64,000 bases of DNA from Erythrobacter fulvus (GCF_028595285.1 NZ_JAQQXQ010000001.1:394308-458307), one strand, 5' to 3'; counted from the first letter of the stretch, positions 29,218 through 38,315 are shown. Notes: generated from the sequence alone by a model not told the origin. A program made the numbers and translations.

Positions 29218-30234
29218 ATGACCGACACACTTCAGCCGCTACGCATTTCGCCCGAAGACAAGAGCCGCGTGCGCCTGCTTTACATGGCGAAGCATGCCAA
29301 GTGGGGCGGCGGGATGCACCCGGAAGACGGCAACCACGCCATCTACCATCACGAAGTGCGCCAGACGCTTGAAGGACTCGGGCTCAATCTCACGTTGGGC
29401 GACAGCTATGATATGCTGTTCACCCGCCCGCCGGTCGATTTCGTGTTCCCGCTGCTCAACCGCGGCGGCTTCGTGAACTCGGAAATGCTGATCCCGTTGC
29501 TGTGCAACCGCCAGCGCCTGCCCTATCTCGGCGCCATGCCGTTCATGCGCGGGCTGGGCGACGACAAGTCGGTGTCGAAGCTGGTTGCGCGCCATGCCGG
29601 CGTGCCGACTGCCGACTGGTTCTGTTACCGCCGCGGCGCGCCGGTCAATGAAGCCGATCTGCCTGCCAGCCCCAACGGACGCTGGGTGATCAAGCCCAAT
29701 GCGTCTTCGGCAAGCTGGGGTATTTCCGACGCCTTCGATTTCGCCGGAGTCGCCAACGCCATCGCCGATATTCACGGCCAGGGCCATGATGCGATCGTCG
29801 AACCTTACCTCGATGGCTACGACATCCAGTGCGCGTTCATCACCTTGCATGACGAACCGTCCGCGCTGCCGATGCTGTGGTACGAACGCGAGGATACGCA
29901 GCGTCTGTGGACCTATTACGAAAAGCGCGATCTGGTGCAGAACACCGAAAAGGCTGCGCTGAAGGCCTTTGATCATGCCGAATTCGCGCCGAAAATCGCT
30001 GCCATGGCCAAGGCAGTGGCGCGCGAGTTCGTGCCGTTCGACTATGGCCGCATCGAATTCCGGCTCGACCTCAATACGGGCGACATCAACTTCATCGAGA
30101 TCAACCTTAACTGCAACCTGTGGTCGGAAAAGGTGATGGCCAAGGCAGCGGCGCGGGCCGGCTTCAGCCATGCGGATCTGCTCGAAACGCTGCTGGCCGA
30201 AAGCTGGCGCCGCAACGGGCTGATCAGCGGCTAG
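29218..30234 (+). CDS. ATP-grasp ligase, D-Ala-D-Ala-ligase-like, copy 1
   Basis: A 338-residue ATP-grasp protein. The fold features are clear: FVFPLLNRGGFVNSEM (71-90), GDDKSVSK (114-121), the ATP-binding lysine in WVIKPNASSASWG (156-168), VEPYLDGYDI (194-203) and the Mg site FDYGRIEFRLDL with EINLNCNLWSEK (Glu294, Asn296). In D-Ala-D-Ala ligases the last block ends in a PGMT-type loop; NCNLW replaces it, so the acceptor is probably not D-Ala. The ATG at 29218 aligns with the start of its paralog at 31796 (also 338 residues); longer GTG/ATG starts exist at 29158-29203. Product unknown. Confidence 0.75.
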   Translation: MTDTLQPLRISPEDKSRVRLLYMAKHAKWGGGMHPEDGNHAIYHHEVRQTLEGLGLNLTLGDSYDMLFTRPPVDFVFPLLNRGGFVNSEMLIPLLCNRQRLPYLGAMPFMRGLGDDKSVSKLVARHAGVPTADWFCYRRGAPVNEADLPASPNGRWVIKPNASSASWGISDAFDFAGVANAIADIHGQGHDAIVEPYLDGYDIQCAFITLHDEPSALPMLWYEREDTQRLWTYYEKRDLVQNTEKAALKAFDHAEFAPKIAAMAKAVAREFVPFDYGRIEFRLDLNTGDINFIEINLNCNLWSEKVMAKAAARAGFSHADLLETLLAESWRRNGLISG

Positions 30235-30255
30235 GATCGGGCGGTTCGGCGTGCG

Positions 30256-31788
30256 TCAGGCGGGGATCGCCAGCGCCTCGGCAAAGCGGCCAATCTGCTC
30301 GAACAGCGCCGCCTCGCGGGCATGATCGTCGATCGCGGCAAGCGCACAGATCTGCGGCATCGACAGGCCGACCCGCAACGTACCGCCCCAGTCGCCATCG
30401 TCGCGGCGCACGCATTTGACGGGTTGGCCAAGTCGCAGCCCGGTTTTGTCGAGCGCGTGATACAGCCCGCGGGCCGCTTCGAATGTCTGCGCTTCGGGAT
30501 GACGGCTGACATCGAGAGTTGCGAGTGTGAGCATCTCGATCGGGTGCTCTACCGCAAGCGCTTCTTCGCCCGGCGGAACTGTATCGATAAGCCGCAAACC
30601 AAGCTTGTGTTCAAGCAATTCGCGCACAGCACGCTGGAACGACATGATGACTTGCTCAACCGCAGACAACCCAAGCGCCCCGAAGCGTTCAAGCTCGAAC
30701 ACGGAAGCTTCCAGCCTTAACGCAAGGCCGGGATTGGAACTGTCATCAAGCCATTCCCGCCCTGCCCAGCCTTCGCGCCATTCACCCTTGCGAAACAGGC
30801 TGGCGAAACCGGAGGGCAGCGGCGAGGCAGCAGCGACCAACGTTTCGGGAATCAGGGCAAAACCCGAAAACGGGGGACCGCCCATGAATTTCGAACCGGT
30901 GAGGAACACAATCGCCCCGCGCGCCAGATAGTCGCCCACCGCGCTGCGGGCGATACGCGCCTGACAGGCATCGACCACCACGCTCATCGCATCACCGAAT
31001 TCCGCCTTCAGCGCGTCGATCTCGGTCAGTTCAGGCAAAATCAGACCGGTCTTTGAGCCGTGGACCACGTGCAGAAGGGCATGCCGCCCTTCACTATGTG
31101 TTCGCAGGATTTCGGCGCGAACCTGTCGGGCGATTTCCTCGCTGCTGCGGGCTATGCCGCCAGCGCAGCGCACCGGCACGTCGGCAAGCGTGACGCTTTC
31201 CATCCCCGCGACCGGCTCGCCCGGGTACGTCGCGACGCCCAGAGCTGTCTCTTCGGCGAAATACTGGCCACGCGCTGAATAAACGCAACCGCTGCCGACC
31301 TCGTCCGCGCCGAGCAGGATATTGTGCACGCCTGCCCGCCCCCGCCCGGCAACCGCTGCCAGCGCCACGAATTCGAGATCGGTGCCCGAGGGCGCAAAAA
31401 CCACTTCGGTCGATTCGGCGATCCGGTATGCCGAACGGATTCGCTGCCGCAGATTGTCCAGGTGCGCGGTATAGTCCGGCAAACCCTTGTGCCGCAGGCC
31501 AAGCAGATGATCGCAGGCAGGCGCTGACAAGTCGTTCGCGGTGGAAGAAGCAAAAGCCAGCGTCTTGCGCGGATAAGGTGCTGCAAGATAACGGTTCAGA
31601 CCGCTCACCGGGTCAAGCACAATACGTGCATCCCCGCCCGACGACAGAACGGCAACCAGCTCCGCAACGCCCGGCCGGTCGCGATAGGCAGGATCCATAT
31701 CTGGAAATTGTGCGACCACGCGGTTCTTCTTGAGCGAATAAGCTTGGATGAGGCGCGTAGCAGATTTATGCGGCGGTGCCATTTCCAT
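30256..31788 (-). CDS. PLP-dependent aminotransferase-fold enzyme of unknown function
   Basis: A 510-residue protein with the pattern of fold-type I PLP enzymes: VVFAPSGTDLEFVAL (phosphate-binding turn), HVVHGSKTGLILP, Asp273 in VVVDACQARIA for the pyridine nitrogen, and Lys300 in FLTGSKFMGGPPFSGF as Schiff-base lysine. It resembles the class V aminotransferase/desulfurase group only distantly. It lies convergent to copy 1 and divergent from copy 2 of the ATP-grasp ligases, with its ATG (31788) eight bases from the copy 2 start. Reaction and substrate unknown; association with the ligases is positional inference. Confidence 0.7.
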   Translation of the reverse strand: MEMAPPHKSATRLIQAYSLKKNRVVAQFPDMDPAYRDRPGVAELVAVLSSGGDARIVLDPVSGLNRYLAAPYPRKTLAFASSTANDLSAPACDHLLGLRHKGLPDYTAHLDNLRQRIRSAYRIAESTEVVFAPSGTDLEFVALAAVAGRGRAGVHNILLGADEVGSGCVYSARGQYFAEETALGVATYPGEPVAGMESVTLADVPVRCAGGIARSSEEIARQVRAEILRTHSEGRHALLHVVHGSKTGLILPELTEIDALKAEFGDAMSVVVDACQARIARSAVGDYLARGAIVFLTGSKFMGGPPFSGFALIPETLVAAASPLPSGFASLFRKGEWREGWAGREWLDDSSNPGLALRLEASVFELERFGALGLSAVEQVIMSFQRAVRELLEHKLGLRLIDTVPPGEEALAVEHPIEMLTLATLDVSRHPEAQTFEAARGLYHALDKTGLRLGQPVKCVRRDDGDWGGTLRVGLSMPQICALAAIDDHAREAALFEQIGRFAEALAIPA

Positions 31789-31795
31789 TCATCGG

Positions 31796-32812
31796 ATGCC
31801 GCAAAACTTGTCCCAGCTTCGCCCCCTCACGATCCCGGCCGCCGCGAAGGAGCGGCTGACCATCCTGTTCATCGCCAAGAACGCGCTGTGGGAGGGTGAA
31901 CTTCACCCCGAGGATGGCAACCATGCGCTCTACCATCGCGAGATGCGCGAGACTCTGGAGGGTCTCGGCCTCAGGCTCAAGGTCGCGCAGACGCATGACG
32001 TGATGTTCGATCCGCCCGCAGTCGATTTCGTGTTTCCGCTGCTAAACCGGGCGGGGTTCTTCAATTCGGAAATGCTGTTGCCGCTGCTGTGCGAGCGGGC
32101 GAAGATTCCTTATCTGGGGGCCAGCCCGATCCTGCGCGGCCTTTCGGACGACAAGCACCTCGCGAAGCGCGCCGCGCGCGATGCCGGTGTGCCGACCGCG
32201 CCCTGGGCGATCTATCGCAAGGGCGCACCGGTCACGCCCGAAAAATGCCCGACTGCGAGCCGTTATGTCATCAAGCCCAACGCTTCCTCGGCCAGCTGGG
32301 GGGTCGAAGATGCCTATGACTGGGAAGGCGTCAAAGCGGCCATCGCGCGCACCCATGCCGACGGACATGACGCGATCGTCGAGCCCTTTCTCGAAGGCAG
32401 CGATGTCGAGGTGCCGGTTATCACCATCAATGGCGAGCCGCAGATCCTGCCGATGATGATCTTCCGGCAGGCCGATCCGGCGCATCTGCGCACCTATTAC
32501 GAAAAGCGCGATCTGGTCGATCGCAGCCAGAAATACTCGCTCGATCCCTTCGCTAATCCCGACATGGTGGCACGGATCGCAGAGCTGACGAAGAAGGCTT
32601 GGGAGGAATACCGTCCATTCGATTACGGTCGCTTCGAATTCCGTGTGAACGAGCAGACGGGCGACATCCAGTTCCTCGAGCTCAATCTCAACTGCAACCT
32701 GTGGTCGCAGAAGGTGTTCGGGCGTGCAGCAGTGCTGGCGGGATGGAGGCAGGAACAGCTGATCGAAACGCTGGTGGCCGAAAGCCTTTCGCGTCACGGT
32801 TTGCTAGACTAA
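31796..32812 (+). CDS. ATP-grasp ligase, D-Ala-D-Ala-ligase-like, copy 2
   Basis: Paralog of the gene at 29218, also 338 residues, with the same blocks in the same order: HPEDGNHALYHREMRETLEG, FVFPLLNRAGFFNSEM, LSDDKHLAKRAARDAGVPTA, YVIKPNASSASWG, VEPFLEGSDVEVPVI, YYEKRDLVD, FDYGRFEFRVNE and ELNLNCNLWSQKV. Again the PGMT-type loop of D-Ala-D-Ala ligases is absent. Differences concentrate after the ATP site (DVEVPVITING against DIQCAFITLHD), which may change the substrate. The start at 31796 lacks a clear Shine-Dalgarno site. Followed after 30 bases by a small membrane-protein gene. Confidence 0.75.
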   Translation: MPQNLSQLRPLTIPAAAKERLTILFIAKNALWEGELHPEDGNHALYHREMRETLEGLGLRLKVAQTHDVMFDPPAVDFVFPLLNRAGFFNSEMLLPLLCERAKIPYLGASPILRGLSDDKHLAKRAARDAGVPTAPWAIYRKGAPVTPEKCPTASRYVIKPNASSASWGVEDAYDWEGVKAAIARTHADGHDAIVEPFLEGSDVEVPVITINGEPQILPMMIFRQADPAHLRTYYEKRDLVDRSQKYSLDPFANPDMVARIAELTKKAWEEYRPFDYGRFEFRVNEQTGDIQFLELNLNCNLWSQKVFGRAAVLAGWRQEQLIETLVAESLSRHGLLD

Positions 32813-32842
32813 TATCCAGCCGTTCCCGAACGGAGGTTGGCG

Positions 32843-33139
32843 ATGTCTGCAATCACTTTTCGGCCTTCTGCCGGCACCCGTAGCTTCCGGCTTGTGTTTT
32901 TGGCCCTTGCCGGCCTTCTCCTCGCGGTCCCGCTGGTGGCCATGCAGTTTACCGGCGAAGTGAACTGGGGCCCGGGCGATTTTATCGTAATGGGCGCGAT
33001 GCTGGCTTTGCTTGGAACGGGCATTGATATCGCCCTGCGCCTTCCCGCCTCGTTCCGACTGCGCGCGGCACTGGCTGGGCTGGCCATCGCGGGGTTTCTG
33101 CTGGTCTGGGCGGAGCTGGCCGTCGGCATTTTCGACTAG
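32843..33139 (+). CDS. Small three-helix membrane protein, unknown function
   Basis: A 98-residue protein from ATG 32843 with GGAGG six bases upstream (an in-frame TTG at 32837 is ignored). Three hydrophobic segments are seen: LVFLALAGLLLAVPLVAM, DFIVMGAMLALLGTGIDIAL and ALAGLAIAGFLLVWAELAVG. Such proteins are common in sphingomonads and are usually left as hypothetical. It is probably cotranscribed with the second ATP-grasp gene, and its stop overlaps the stop of the converging SDR gene by a CTAG. No function can be given. Confidence 0.65.
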   Translation: MSAITFRPSAGTRSFRLVFLALAGLLLAVPLVAMQFTGEVNWGPGDFIVMGAMLALLGTGIDIALRLPASFRLRAALAGLAIAGFLLVWAELAVGIFD

Positions 33140-33891
33140 GCCGGGACTTCATCTCCGCGAAAATCGAAGACCTTGCCCGAATCCTGCGGGCCAAGCCGCG
33201 CGAGCACGTCGAGCAAATTTGTGGCTGCATCCTGCGGAGCGGTCAGCTGGCCCTCCGGAAGGTTCGACTGGAAGGGCTCCGACAATGCGCTGTCCACCGT
33301 TCCGGGATGCAGGCCCGCAACCACGCCTTCGGGATGGGTGCGCGCCATTTCCAGCGCGAAATTGCGGATCAGCATGTTGAGCGCCGCTTTCGAAGCGCGA
33401 TAGGAATGCCACCCGCCGAGACGGTTGTCGCTGATCGATCCGACCCGCGCCGAAAGCGCCGCGAAGACGAAACGCCGGTCGCGCGGCATCAAGGGCAGCA
33501 TGTACTTTGCGATCAGCGCCGGCCCAATCGTGTTGAGCGCGAAAACCTCCGCCATCGCAGCCGGATCGAGCCGCTTATACGTCCGCTCCGGCCCCGTGCC
33601 ATCGGCGAGCGTCAACACGCCGGTTGCGACGATCACCCACTCGGGCGGATCATCCTTCATCATCTCTGCCGCGGCGGCGATACTCGCTTCATCGGCAAGA
33701 TCGAAGGCAAAGGGGTAAATGGCGTCGCCCTGCGGCCCTGCGCCCCTGCGTGACCCGGCGTGGATCACCTGTGTTCCTTGCGCCGAGAACGCTTCGCAAA
33801 GCGCGCAGCCGATTCCGCCCGATGCGCCAAACACCGCCGCAGCGCGCGGCCAGCGCGCCATATTTTCCGTTGGGGAGCCATTGCTTGCCAT
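33136..33891 (-). CDS. Short-chain dehydrogenase/reductase family protein
   Basis: SDR of 251 residues with the cofactor loop VFGASGGIGCAL, an NAG-like core replaced by VIVATGVLTL, NTIGPALIAKYMLPLM and the catalytic YRASKAALNMLIRNFALEMA (Tyr and Lys). Ending ...SGKVFDFRGDEVPA resembles the C-signal-like oxidoreductase subgroup. The ATG at 33891 has GAGG upstream. Substrate is unknown. It converges on the small membrane-protein gene and diverges from sdhB. Confidence 0.78.
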   Translation of the reverse strand: MASNGSPTENMARWPRAAAVFGASGGIGCALCEAFSAQGTQVIHAGSRRGAGPQGDAIYPFAFDLADEASIAAAAEMMKDDPPEWVIVATGVLTLADGTGPERTYKRLDPAAMAEVFALNTIGPALIAKYMLPLMPRDRRFVFAALSARVGSISDNRLGGWHSYRASKAALNMLIRNFALEMARTHPEGVVAGLHPGTVDSALSEPFQSNLPEGQLTAPQDAATNLLDVLARLGPQDSGKVFDFRGDEVPA

Positions 33892-33977
33892 AGCACCTCA
33901 TAGCGCATGGCAGGCCGCATGGTTCCGGCTGGTGAGGCGCGCTCAACTCCTGTGCAAAAGCGCGCAACACCGCCCGC

Positions 33978-34005
33978 TTGCCTCACCCGGCAGAGGCGCT
34001 AGATA
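33978..34005 (+). promoter_or_regulatory. Possible promoter of sdhB
   Basis: TTGCCT (33978-33983) and TAGATA (34000-34005) are 16 bases apart, a plausible -35/-10 pair 28 bases before the sdhB ATG. They lie in the 141-base intergenic region shared with the divergent SDR gene. Support is limited to position and partial consensus match. Confidence 0.3.
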
Positions 34006-34032
34006 GGGTGCAAATCAAAACGGGATCATCCA

Positions 34033-34812
34033 ATGGCGACCTTCACTCTCCCCAAAAATTCCAAGATCAGCAGCAATGGCAAGGTGCACAAGGCTGAAGG
34101 CGGCCGGGTGAAGTCGTTCAAGATCTACCGCTACGATCCCGATTCCGGTCAGAACCCCCGCTACGACAAGTTCGAGATCAACCTCGACGAATGCGGGCCG
34201 ATGGTTCTGGACGCGCTGTTCAAGATCAAGAACGAGATCGACCCGACGCTGACGTTCCGCCGTTCGTGCCGCGAAGGCATCTGCGGTTCTTGTTCGATGA
34301 ACATGAACGGCAAGAACGGCCTCGCCTGCACCACTGCGATCGAGGACCTGAAGGGCGAAATCCGTATCACCCCGCTGCCGCACATGGACGTGATCAAGGA
34401 CCTGGTGCCGGACTTCACGCATTTCTACGCGCAGTATGCCTCGATCCGCCCCTGGCTGCAGACCGTCAGCCCCACGCCTTCGGGCAAGGAGCGCCTGCAG
34501 TCGCCCGAACAGCGCGAGAAGCTGGATGGCCTGTATGAGTGCATCCTGTGCGCCTGCTGCTCGACCTCGTGTCCGTCCTACTGGTGGAACTCGGACAAGT
34601 TCCTGGGGCCCGCAATCCTGCTGCAGGCCTATCGCTGGCTGGCGGACAGCCGCGACGAGATGACGGGCGAGCGTCTGGACGACCTCGAAGATCCGTTCCG
34701 CCTTTATCGCTGCCACACCATCATGAACTGCGCGAACGTGTGCCCCAAGGGCCTGAGCCCGGCAAAGGCGATCGCGGAGACCAAGAAGATGATGGCCGAA
34801 CGCGCGATTTGA
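34033..34812 (+). CDS. sdhB: Succinate dehydrogenase iron-sulfur subunit
   Basis: Electron-transfer subunit of succinate:quinone oxidoreductase, 259 residues. The three clusters are fully visible: [2Fe-2S] [19 protein letters not shown] and a further Cys in LACTT, [4Fe-4S] [17 protein letters not shown], and [3Fe-4S] [18 protein letters not shown] at 34033. Unusually, sdhC, sdhD and sdhA are not adjacent; the upstream neighbour is a divergent SDR gene. The catalytic flavoprotein must be encoded elsewhere. The downstream thioesterase gene follows seven bases later. Confidence 0.96.
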   Translation: MATFTLPKNSKISSNGKVHKAEGGRVKSFKIYRYDPDSGQNPRYDKFEINLDECGPMVLDALFKIKNEIDPTLTFRRSCREGICGSCSMNMNGKNGLACTTAIEDLKGEIRITPLPHMDVIKDLVPDFTHFYAQYASIRPWLQTVSPTPSGKERLQSPEQREKLDGLYECILCACCSTSCPSYWWNSDKFLGPAILLQAYRWLADSRDEMTGERLDDLEDPFRLYRCHTIMNCANVCPKGLSPAKAIAETKKMMAERAI

Positions 34813-34819
34813 TCCGGCG

Positions 34820-35278
34820 GTGCTGAAAGACGACGTATTCGAGCACGGGCCGGACCCAGACAACCCGGGCTGGCGGCACTGGAACCTGAAGGACCCGACG
34901 CTGTTCAACGGCGCGGTTATGGGCAAGCTCATCACCCGTGTCGATCCGGACGGGAAGGTGCGTCTGCGCATGTTCCCCGAACGGCGCCACGAGAACCTGC
35001 AGGGCATTATCCACGGCGCGGTGACGCTGGCGCTGATCGACATCTCGCTGTTCGTCACCATGCATAATATCGGCACAGGCAATGCAGGGCCTTCGGTAAC
35101 GCTGGAACTTTCCACGCAATTCGTGGGCGGCGGCGATCCCAAACGGCCGATGGACGCCGTGACCGAGATCGTGCGCGAAACCGGCAAGCTGGTGTTCGTG
35201 CGCGGAATGGTGGAGCAGGAAGGCGACGTCGTCGCCAGCTTCTCGGGCATCGTCCGCAAGATGCTGCCGCGCGGCTGA
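34820..35278 (+). CDS. PaaI-like hotdog-fold thioesterase
   Basis: A 152-residue hotdog-fold protein from GTG 34820, seven bases after sdhB. The helix HGAVTLALIDISLFVTMHN is the usual hotdog central helix with catalytic Gly/Asp surroundings, and SVTLELSTQFVGGG follows as in PaaI-type acyl-CoA thioesterases. There is no signal peptide. Probably cotranscribed with sdhB and zapE. The acyl-CoA substrate is unknown. Confidence 0.78.
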   Translation: MLKDDVFEHGPDPDNPGWRHWNLKDPTLFNGAVMGKLITRVDPDGKVRLRMFPERRHENLQGIIHGAVTLALIDISLFVTMHNIGTGNAGPSVTLELSTQFVGGGDPKRPMDAVTEIVRETGKLVFVRGMVEQEGDVVASFSGIVRKMLPRG

Positions 35279-35288
35279 ACCTTGCGCG

Positions 35289-36410
35289 GTGGCCGGAATG
35301 CTTGCCCGTTACGATGCGCTGATTGCCAGCGGCGAACTGCGAGCCGATCCCGATCAGCGCGCAGCAGCCGAGCGGCTCGACCGGCTGCAACGCGAACTTG
35401 AGGCACCGCCGCCCAAGCGGGGCCTGTTCGCCCGCCTCACCGGCACCGCCCCCTCATCGACCGACCCACGCGGCGTCTACCTGTGGGGCGGAGTCGGGCG
35501 CGGCAAGTCGATGCTGATGGACTTGTTTGTCGAGACTCTCGGCATTTCCGCCAAACGCCGCGTCCACTTCCACGCCTTCATGCTCGAAGTCGACCGCCTG
35601 ATCGCTGAAGCGCGCAAGGCCGAGCGCAAGGATCCGTTGATTGCAGTGGCTCTGCGCATGGCCGAACAGGTGCGCTGCCTCGCCTTCGACGAGATGGTCG
35701 TCACCAACACCGCCGATGCGGCGATTATGGGCCGCTTCTTCACCGCGCTGATGGAGGCGGGCACGGTGATCGTTACCACCTCCAACCGGCCCCCGCGTGA
35801 TCTCTACAAGGATGGGCTCAACCGCTCGCTGTTCCTGCCCTTCATCGATCTGGTGGAGGCGCGGATGGACGTGCTCTCGCTTAATGGCGAGACCGATTAC
35901 CGGCTTGACCGGATCGGCGGGCTGGCGACGTGGCACGCGCCGCTGGGCGATGCGGCAACCGCGCAGGTTCGCGAGGCGTTCTTCCGCCTCACCGACTTCG
36001 AACCCGAAGATGCCGCGCATGTGCCGAGCGGACAACTCGATCTTGGCGGCGGGCGCACGCTTCACGTGCCCAAAAGCCTGAAGGGCGTGGGCGTGTTCAG
36101 CTTCAAGAAGCTTTGCGGGGCCAATCGCGGCGCGGCGGATTACCTCGCCATCGCACAGGCCTTTCACACGGTCATCCTCGTGGGCATCCCGCGGATGGGA
36201 CCGGAAAACCGCAACGAGGCAATCCGCTTCACTAAGCTGGTCGACGCGCTCTACGAACACCGCGTAAAGCTGTTCGTCACTGCCGCGGCAGCACCGGAGG
36301 AACTTTATCAGGCCGGCGATGGCGCCTTCGAATTCGAACGCACCGTCAGCAGATTGAACGAAATGCAGAGCGACGATTACATGGCGCTCGGCCACGGCAC
36401 TGAGGACTAG
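35289..36410 (+). CDS. zapE: Cell division protein ZapE (AFG1-like ATPase)
   Basis: AAA-type ATPase of 373 residues. Walker A GGVGRGKS is at 67-74, Walker B is CLAFDEMVV, and sensor-like TSNRPPRDLYKDGLNR and the C-terminal SFKKLCGANRGAADYLAIA are typical of the AFG1/ZapE family, which associates with the Z ring or with quality control of respiratory complexes. Start is GTG at 35289 or the ATG three codons later. It is eleven bases after the thioesterase gene. The final codons overlap the stop of the converging asparagine-synthase-like gene. Confidence 0.9.
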   Translation: MAGMLARYDALIASGELRADPDQRAAAERLDRLQRELEAPPPKRGLFARLTGTAPSSTDPRGVYLWGGVGRGKSMLMDLFVETLGISAKRRVHFHAFMLEVDRLIAEARKAERKDPLIAVALRMAEQVRCLAFDEMVVTNTADAAIMGRFFTALMEAGTVIVTTSNRPPRDLYKDGLNRSLFLPFIDLVEARMDVLSLNGETDYRLDRIGGLATWHAPLGDAATAQVREAFFRLTDFEPEDAAHVPSGQLDLGGGRTLHVPKSLKGVGVFSFKKLCGANRGAADYLAIAQAFHTVILVGIPRMGPENRNEAIRFTKLVDALYEHRVKLFVTAAAAPEELYQAGDGAFEFERTVSRLNEMQSDDYMALGHGTED

Positions 36411-38302
36411 CCGCCCACCCCCAGGCGGGTCAGCGACTTTTCCAGCATCAGCAGCTGCCACAAGGTGCGCGAATGGTCGGCACGAGCGGCAATGTGGGCT
36501 TCGGCCAGCGCCGATATCGCCTTGGGGTCGAAGAACCCTGTCTGTGCCAGCCCACCCGTCGCGATCCCGCGCGCCGCCCCTGCTAGCGGGCCGCGCAGCC
36601 ATTCCGCAATCGGGGTGACGAACCCCTGCTTGGACCGGTAGAGCACATTGTCCGGCAGATAGCGTTCAAGCGACTTCTTGAGCAGGTACTTGCCGGTCGA
36701 TCCCCGCACCCGCATCCGCTCGGGAAGGCGCGCGGCGAATTCCACCAGACGGTGATCAAGCAACGGCTCGCGCGCTTCAAGGCTCACCGCCATGCTGGTT
36801 CGATCGACCTTGGTCAGAATGTCGCCCGGCATCCAGAACTTGAGATCGGCGTATTGCGCGCGGTCGAGCCCCGAACGGCCCGGTGCGGCCTGCATCAGCG
36901 CGATCAGCTCGTCCTCGCCGCGGAAACCGGCGAGGCTGGCATTGAAGGCATCGGAATAAAGCGCCTGCCGCGCGTCCGGAAGCGTCACCGACAGGCCGCG
37001 CGCGTAACCTTCCTCACCACTTTCGGCGAGCGCCAGCAGGGTCGCCTTGGCGCGCAGCGGTCGCGGCGCCCAGTCGGCCTTGGGCCATGCCTGCCCGAGC
37101 GCGCCGAACAAGGGAGCGCGCAGACTCGCCGGCAGCACGGCGCGCGCGCGTTCCTCATGATGGTGAAACACCTGCCGCCGGTAACCGCCGAAGGCCTCGT
37201 CCGCACCATCGCCCGACAGCGCTACCGTCACCCGCTCGCGCGCCAGCTGGCACACCCGCCATGTCGGCAGCGCGGAGGCATCGGCGAAGGGCTCGTCAAA
37301 CATCGCCGCAAGGCTGTCTATCGCGGCGAAATCATCGGTAGCGACGATCCGCTCCTGATGGTCCGCACCGAATTTCTGTGCGACCTGACGAGCATAGGAG
37401 GTTTCGTCATAGGCGGCGACATCGAAACCGATCGAGCAGGTCTGCACCGGTTGGGGACTTGCCTCGCTCATCAGCGCGACCACGCCCGAGCTGTCCACCC
37501 CGCCCGAAAGGAACGCGCCCAGCGGCACGTCGGCCACCATGCGTGAACGCACGCCTTCGCGCATCAGGTGGACGAGTTGCGCCGACAGGTCGGCCTCGTT
37601 TCCACGTTCGCGCTGCGTGAAGTCGATATCCCACCAGCGCTGCGGCTGACCGGTTGCGCGCCCCTGTTCCAGCAACAGGAAATGCCCCGCAGGCAGCTTC
37701 TCCACCCCTGCCAGAATGGCGTGCGTATCGGGGACATAGCCCCAGGTCATGTAGGATTCGATCGCCTGCGGGTTGACCCGGCGGCGCAGCAGCGGGTGGG
37801 CCAGCAGGCCTTTCAGCTCGGAAGCGAAAGCGATGCTGCCGTCGGAAAGGTGCGCGAGAAACAACGGTTTCACCCCGAAACGGTCGCGCGCGAGGAACAA
37901 TTGTCGCTTGTCGCGGTCAAACAGCGCGAAGGCGAACATCCCGTCGAGCCGCGCGAGGCAATCCGGCCCCCAGCGCTGCCAGGCGGCTAGGATCACCTCG
38001 GTGTCGCCGGAGGTGCGGAAGCTGAACCCCGCCTGTTCCAGCTCACGCCGCAACTCGCGGAAGTTATAGATCTCGCCGTTGAAGACGATCACCGCGCGTC
38101 CGTCTGCCGAATGCATCGGCTGCGGCGATCCGGCGAGGTCGATGATCGAAAGGCGGCGATGGCCCAGCCCGACGCCGTGATCGGTCCACACCCCTGCCCC
38201 GTCAGGCCCGCGATGGACAAGCGCATCGCACATCCGTTCGACCCGCGCGGGATCGACCGGCTTGGGGGTTTCGGCATGAAAGATCCCGGCAATCCCGCAC
38301 AT
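36407..38302 (-). CDS. XrtA/PEP-CTERM system amidotransferase 1 (asparagine synthase-like)
   Basis: Glutamine-dependent amidotransferase of 631 residues. The N-terminal glutaminase domain starts MCGIAGIFH with Cys2 as nucleophile and holds HRGPDGAG and FNGEIYNF; the synthase domain has the PP-loop in LSGGVDSSGVVALM and ALSGDGADEAFGGY. Length and context match the amidotransferase family found in exosortase A loci, thought to modify a sugar or amino-acid moiety of the exopolysaccharide. It is the last gene of the minus-strand run, 13 bases from xrtA. Confidence 0.9.
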   Translation of the reverse strand: MCGIAGIFHAETPKPVDPARVERMCDALVHRGPDGAGVWTDHGVGLGHRRLSIIDLAGSPQPMHSADGRAVIVFNGEIYNFRELRRELEQAGFSFRTSGDTEVILAAWQRWGPDCLARLDGMFAFALFDRDKRQLFLARDRFGVKPLFLAHLSDGSIAFASELKGLLAHPLLRRRVNPQAIESYMTWGYVPDTHAILAGVEKLPAGHFLLLEQGRATGQPQRWWDIDFTQRERGNEADLSAQLVHLMREGVRSRMVADVPLGAFLSGGVDSSGVVALMSEASPQPVQTCSIGFDVAAYDETSYARQVAQKFGADHQERIVATDDFAAIDSLAAMFDEPFADASALPTWRVCQLARERVTVALSGDGADEAFGGYRRQVFHHHEERARAVLPASLRAPLFGALGQAWPKADWAPRPLRAKATLLALAESGEEGYARGLSVTLPDARQALYSDAFNASLAGFRGEDELIALMQAAPGRSGLDRAQYADLKFWMPGDILTKVDRTSMAVSLEAREPLLDHRLVEFAARLPERMRVRGSTGKYLLKKSLERYLPDNVLYRSKQGFVTPIAEWLRGPLAGAARGIATGGLAQTGFFDPKAISALAEAHIAARADHSRTLWQLLMLEKSLTRLGVGG

Positions 38303-38315
38303 CGCGTCGTCAGGC

